64,000 bases of DNA from Holophagaceae bacterium (GTDB lineage: Bacteria; Acidobacteriota; Holophagae; Holophagales; Holophagaceae): contig JADKJH010000004.1 in assembly GCA_016722505.1 (NCBI GenBank), forward strand, positions 248,001 to 312,000. Direction: 5' to 3'. The position numbers and the translations under genes are program-made. This document shows positions 60,306 through 64,000 of the stretch, piece by piece. Position 1 is the stretch's first letter; each line of letters starts with the position of its first letter. The notes under the pieces are model-generated. The model made no database searches. It worked only from the letters and a program-made list of their open reading frames with translations, and was not told where the DNA came from.

Positions 60306-60863
60306 TCACATCCTCAGCGACATTTCCGCCGCGTGTGCGGGATTCTCCTTGAAATGGTCCAACTGCAGGATGTACCACCCCATCGCAGCGAGGATCGCAT
60401 GTCGCCAGCGGGCCACAGGGGCTTGGCCCAGTTCGACAAGGCCCGAATCCAGGTCGGCGCCGGTTGACGGAATGTGGGCAAGAAGTCCATGGATCCGCAC
60501 CATGGGCTTGCCTTCGATGTCCAGGAAAGCCCCTCCGGGTTCATGGTCGTGGAGGGCGACCCAGTCGAATACTGCGCCATCCGCGAACTCCAGCTTGTCA
60601 TGGCGAAGGGCATGGGGATGGAAGACCGCGATGTTCGTCTTTTCTCCGGCCTCCCGAATGGTGGTGATGGGATTCAGTAGGCCCAAATGCTTGATGGTCC
60701 AGCTCCCTTCGGCGGTCTCCAGCCTGGCCAGAGTGTCAGAATCGTCAGGAAAAATGAGGGTGGCTGCGACCCCATCATCACCTGACAGTGTGTAGGCCAA
60801 GGCTTGGCCTTCTTCCCGGCGCCATTCCAAGAGGGCCGATTTCATTTCCGTGAGTGATTTCAT
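60306..60863 (-). CDS. Hypothetical protein
   Basis: The start is set at the ATG 60863-60861, with GGGGGA six bases upstream; in-frame codons further upstream are not protein-like. The 185-residue product has no signal peptide. It shows an acidic, beta-rich N-terminal part (LAYTLSGDDGVAATLIFPDD) and a helical C-terminus (WRHAILAAMGWYILQLDHFK). I do not recognise the family. It diverges from the AspT-like transporter gene by 252 bp. Confidence 0.6.
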   Translation of the reverse strand: MKSLTEMKSALLEWRREEGQALAYTLSGDDGVAATLIFPDDSDTLARLETAEGSWTIKHLGLLNPITTIREAGEKTNIAVFHPHALRHDKLEFADGAVFDWVALHDHEPGGAFLDIEGKPMVRIHGLLAHIPSTGADLDSGLVELGQAPVARWRHAILAAMGWYILQLDHFKENPAHAAEMSLRM

Positions 60864-61115
60864 GGCATTCCCCCTTTCTCGCGGGGATGGATCCTCGCAC
60901 AGGAAATATAGGTTCTTTGGGCATCCCGCGGGAGCCTTTGAGCGTTTTGAGGGGAGCAAGGAAATTGTATTTAATCCGCACCACTGAACCCATGTCTTCG
61001 GCTCAATGAGGTTCGGTGCCAATGTCGGCAGTCACAGGTTTGGAACCGTGGCGATTTAGTCGGACTATGATCGAAATTGCGCCCTCGCCTACGCGAAGGG
61101 CCATCAGGAGTCCAA

Positions 61116-62786
61116 ATGGACTGGCTTACAGCGCTCTTCAAAGACGGGTCTGTGGCCCAAGGGCTCCTGGTCCTCAGTCTAGTGATCAGCGCGGGATTAG
61201 CCCTTGGGAATGTCCGTATCCGGAAGGTGAGCCTCAGCGTCGGTGGTGTCCTTTTTGCCGGATTGCTGGCGGGGCATCTGGGTTTCAAGGTCAACCCGGA
61301 AATCATCGAGTTCACGCGGGAGTTCGGGCTTGTCCTCTTTGTGTATGCCATCGGCCTGCAAGTGGGGCCCGGTATCGTTTCCTCGCTTAGGGCCCAAGGC
61401 CTGACGCTCAACCTTCTGGCGGCGACCATTGTCCTTGGAGGAACAGGGATCACCTTCTTGATCATCTTCTTCGGTGGGGCGAATCTCCCGGTGGCTCTCG
61501 GACTCCTGTCGGGGGCTGTGACGAACACTCCCAGCCTTGGCGCGGCGCAACAAGCCTTCAAGGACTTGAAGCCTTTGATGGATGATGCCCCGGCACTCCT
61601 CGGTGTCGGCTACGCAGTGGCATATCCATTGGGGATCATCGGGATCATCCTGACGATGCATCTGATCAAGCGTCTTTTCCGGATTGACCCCGATAAAGAG
61701 GCAGAAGAGTTCGAGCGGCTGAGGACGCGGCTCATCAAGCCGATTCTCACGCGCAACTTCGAGGTGACAAATCCCAATCTCGCCGGGTTGAAGATAGATC
61801 GGCTTGTGGAGTTGGCCGGCACTGGCGTGGTCGTGACCCGGGTGTATCGCGAGGGCAAGCAACAGGTGGCAACCCCGGATACCACGATTCAACTGGCCGA
61901 TATCCTCCATGCTGTCGGGACCGAGGCAAGGCTCGAAGGATTCCGCGTCATCATCGGCAAGGTGAGCGATCTTGAACTCCCCGCGCTCCCTAGCCGGATC
62001 TCCTTCCGCCCGATCATCGTCACCACCAAGGGTGCGGTGGGCAAAGAGATTGACGAGTTGGAGCTGGACGAAAAATACGGAGTCATCATCACCCGGGTCA
62101 TCCGGTCAGGGGTCGAGTTCTCGCCGACAAAAGAACTGCGGATCCAGTTCGGCGACCGGCTGATGGCGGTGGGCGAGGAACAGGCGCTCGCGCAGGCTTC
62201 CCGCGAGCTGGGAGACTCGCTCCGGGATCTTGAGAAACCCCAGATGATCCCGATTTTCGTCGGAATCGCACTTGGAGTGATCCTGGGGACTTGGCCGATC
62301 TCGATCCTCGGGATGCCAGCGGCGGTGAAGCTCGGGCTGGCGGGTGGACCGCTGGTGGTGGCGATCTTCTTATCGCGGATAGCCAAGGTTGGGCCGCTCA
62401 TCGTCTACATGCCAAACGCCGCCAAGTCACTGCTGCGCGAATTCGGAATCTGCCTCTTTCTCGCCTGCGTGGGGCTGAAGGCCGGCGAAAGGCTGTTCCC
62501 GATTCTCTTCTCGCAGCAAGGGCTCGCCTGGGTGGGGATGGCGGCGCTGATCACCATCATCCCCCTGATCCTGGTGGGAATCGTAGCCCGGTCGGTGAAC
62601 AAGCTCGACTACGTGACGATCTGCGGTCTGTTGGCGGGCAGCATGACCGATCCCCCAGCCCTTGCTTACGCCACCGAAACCTTCAAAAACGACACCCCCT
62701 CGGTGGCCTATGCCACTGTTTATCCGCTGGCGATGCTGCTGCGCGTGGTCATCGCGCAACTCTTCGTCATCCTAGCCTTGCGTTGA
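61116..62786 (+). CDS. AspT/YidE/YbjL-family transporter with two TrkA-C-like domains
   Basis: The product is 556 residues from the ATG with CAGGAG upstream. Two membrane halves are seen (about residues 15-180 and 385-556). The first contains FTREFGLVLFVYAIGLQVGPGI and GLLSGAVTNTPSLGAAQQA; the second contains the equivalent LREFGICLFLACVGLKAGE and GLLAGSMTDPPALAYATE. Between them lie two regulatory TrkA-C (RCK-C) type domains. This is the aspartate:alanine exchanger/YidE layout. AspT proteins exchange aspartate for alanine; for YidE/YbjL types the substrate is unknown. Confidence 0.88.
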   Translation: MDWLTALFKDGSVAQGLLVLSLVISAGLALGNVRIRKVSLSVGGVLFAGLLAGHLGFKVNPEIIEFTREFGLVLFVYAIGLQVGPGIVSSLRAQGLTLNLLAATIVLGGTGITFLIIFFGGANLPVALGLLSGAVTNTPSLGAAQQAFKDLKPLMDDAPALLGVGYAVAYPLGIIGIILTMHLIKRLFRIDPDKEAEEFERLRTRLIKPILTRNFEVTNPNLAGLKIDRLVELAGTGVVVTRVYREGKQQVATPDTTIQLADILHAVGTEARLEGFRVIIGKVSDLELPALPSRISFRPIIVTTKGAVGKEIDELELDEKYGVIITRVIRSGVEFSPTKELRIQFGDRLMAVGEEQALAQASRELGDSLRDLEKPQMIPIFVGIALGVILGTWPISILGMPAAVKLGLAGGPLVVAIFLSRIAKVGPLIVYMPNAAKSLLREFGICLFLACVGLKAGERLFPILFSQQGLAWVGMAALITIIPLILVGIVARSVNKLDYVTICGLLAGSMTDPPALAYATETFKNDTPSVAYATVYPLAMLLRVVIAQLFVILALR

Positions 62787-62914
62787 GTCCTGTTCATTTC
62801 CTGGCTGCGGGTGGAGGGGGCCTACCGCATGGCAGCGGAGGTGTCCGCTTTTCCCTCTTCATATCTCAATGGGTCCGGCGCATGCGGTGACCAGCTTCCT
62901 GCGATAGTTGAACC

Positions 62915-64000
62915 ATGGCGGCGATCGTGGTGGTGGGCGGAGGCGCGGCGGGCATGGTGGCCGCCTGGCGGGCGGTCTTGAAGGGCCATCACGTGACGCT
63001 TCTGGAAGCCAATCAGAAACTGGGTGTAAAGCTTCGCATCAGCGGGGGCGGGAAATGCAATATCACCCATGATGGAACGGTGGAATCCGTGGCTGGGGCC
63101 TTTTCCAAGGAGCAGGCCCGTTTTCTCAAACCTTCCTTTCATGGCTTCAGCAATGCGGATGTGATTGAGCTCCTGCATCGAGAAGGTGTTGAAACCTATG
63201 TGCGGGAAAACGGCCGTGTCTTTCCATTGGACCGTCCAGGAAGCGCGGCAGCCGTCGTTGCGGCCTTCGAAGGGGTGATGCGAAGGGCCGGGGTGCAAGT
63301 CAGGACTGGCATCCGTGTGATGGGGTTAGAGGGAAGGGCGCCGCGGATGGCCGCCCTTCGGCTCGAAGATGGAAAACTGCTCAAAGCGGATGGCTTCATC
63401 CTGGCCACAGGCGGAGCGAGCTACCCCGAGACTGGAACGCGGGGAGAGATAGTGGGTTGGCTGGAAAACATGGGTGTGCCCACGCTTCCATGGGCACCCG
63501 CGCTGGCCCCGATCCCACTGAAGGCGCCTCATCCCTCCTGGGAAGGTGTGGCTTTCAGGAATGGAACGTTGAGGCTGTTAGAGGGGAAAGGGGGCCGCAG
63601 GATTGGTGCCTTTTCAGGCGACGTCGTTTTTACCAGGAATGGAATCAGCGGTCCCGCCGCCTTGGAACTGAGCCGCCAGACCGAATCCTCCCGGAGAAAG
63701 GGCCTGGTTTGGCTTGGCTATGATTTCGCTGGTCGCAGCGAAGCGGAACTTGATTCAGAACTTCGCCATGAGCAAATTGAAAACCCTCACCTATCAGTTC
63801 GGAACTGGCTCCAGCGTTGGGTGCCAGAGCGCGTGGCAGAATCCTTGTGGCGTACGGAAGGACTTGGTGAATTGCGCATGAAGGACCTTCCCAAGGGCAT
63901 CCGTTCCACTCTGGTCCGCTGGGTCAGCGCTTTCCCGCTCGGTCTACCCGGCGCCGTCCCACTCGAGCGGGGAGAAGTCGCCGCTGGCGGCGTCGCGCGT
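62915..64000 (+). CDS. BaiN/HI0933-family NAD(P)/FAD-dependent oxidoreductase (3' end outside window)
   Basis: 362 codons run to the right edge without a stop. MAAIVVVGGGAAGMVAAWRA holds the dinucleotide motif GGGAAG. LGVKLRISGGGKCNITHD is the hallmark of the HI0933/BaiN/RdsA group. FILATGGASYPETG, FTRNGISGPAALELS and the start of the C-terminal GEVAAGGVAR block follow. Flavoprotein of unclear physiological substrate; some relatives reduce bile-acid intermediates. It has no evident operon link with the transporter 129 bp upstream. Confidence 0.9.
   Translation, partial: MAAIVVVGGGAAGMVAAWRAVLKGHHVTLLEANQKLGVKLRISGGGKCNITHDGTVESVAGAFSKEQARFLKPSFHGFSNADVIELLHREGVETYVRENGRVFPLDRPGSAAAVVAAFEGVMRRAGVQVRTGIRVMGLEGRAPRMAALRLEDGKLLKADGFILATGGASYPETGTRGEIVGWLENMGVPTLPWAPALAPIPLKAPHPSWEGVAFRNGTLRLLEGKGGRRIGAFSGDVVFTRNGISGPAALELSRQTESSRRKGLVWLGYDFAGRSEAELDSELRHEQIENPHLSVRNWLQRWVPERVAESLWRTEGLGELRMKDLPKGIRSTLVRWVSAFPLGLPGAVPLERGEVAAGGVAR

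Overview
The window is GC-rich, densely packed chromosomal DNA from a Gram-negative-type bacterium. An RND/TolC tripartite pump, a LolD/FtsX-like exporter, several lipoproteins, System II cytochrome c maturation (ResB/CcsA), a di-haem peroxidase, a DUF4388 protein and a long-chain olefin (oleABCD) cluster together suggest an Acidobacteriota/Holophagae-like organism. That placement rests on gene content only, because no rRNA or phylogenetic marker was compared. Most of the window looks like ordinary core or lineage-specific chromosome. I see no phage, transposase, CRISPR array or recognisable defence system.

Layout. 0-5.3 kb: vWA protein (partial), rarA, then a lipid-type operon (alpha/beta hydrolase fused to a methyltransferase, PAP2 fused to a dual-specificity phosphatase, small membrane protein). 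5.3-10.1 kb: an acyl-CoA dehydrogenase / APH-like phosphotransferase / two SDR catabolic cluster, whose gaps hold hairpin repeat elements and a four-helix-bundle (23S-IVS type) gene. 10.1-13.7 kb: ccsA-resB-lipoprotein on the minus strand. 13.9-25.6 kb: cysteine desulfurase, a threonine aldolase with an unexpected Asn at the PLP-lysine position, uppP, a NatAB-type exporter, YvcK, DUF4388 and coiled-coil/TonB-C proteins, ferredoxin. 25.7-31.9 kb: LolD/FtsX-type ABC pair, TesA-like esterase, penicillin acylase. 31.9-41.3 kb: MauG-type peroxidase, 3-hydroxyacyl-CoA dehydrogenase, SRPBCC protein, secreted hydrolase, aldehyde dehydrogenase with a divergent FAD oxidoreductase, site-2 protease, trpS. 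41.3-45.5 kb: tRNA-Lys with clear promoter and terminator, a gene-free stretch carrying a 58-bp direct repeat, then an accessory-looking group (secreted caspase-like protein, secreted carboxypeptidase-regulatory-like protein, B12-type radical SAM protein). 45.7-52.4 kb: TetR regulator with a perfect 16-bp operator-like palindrome and an RND efflux operon. 52.5-64 kb: corA, small secreted and membrane proteins, oleABCD, an RsbRD-like protein, an AspT/YidE-type transporter and the start of a BaiN/HI0933-type flavoprotein.

Three things deserve most attention. (1) The four-helix-bundle gene is enclosed by mutually complementary hairpin arms, an arrangement like the intervening sequences of 23S rRNA but placed in an mRNA. 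It belongs to a wider set of periodic (often 7-bp) hairpins in the intergenic gaps. (2) The threonine aldolase apparently lacks its Schiff-base lysine. (3) The tRNA-Lys-adjacent caspase-like/radical-SAM cluster has no function I can assign. Five genes (a small membrane protein, ccsA, natA, trpS and the caspase-like gene) each carry an apparent single-base indel. Because trpS is normally essential, sequencing or assembly error is the simplest explanation for most of them.
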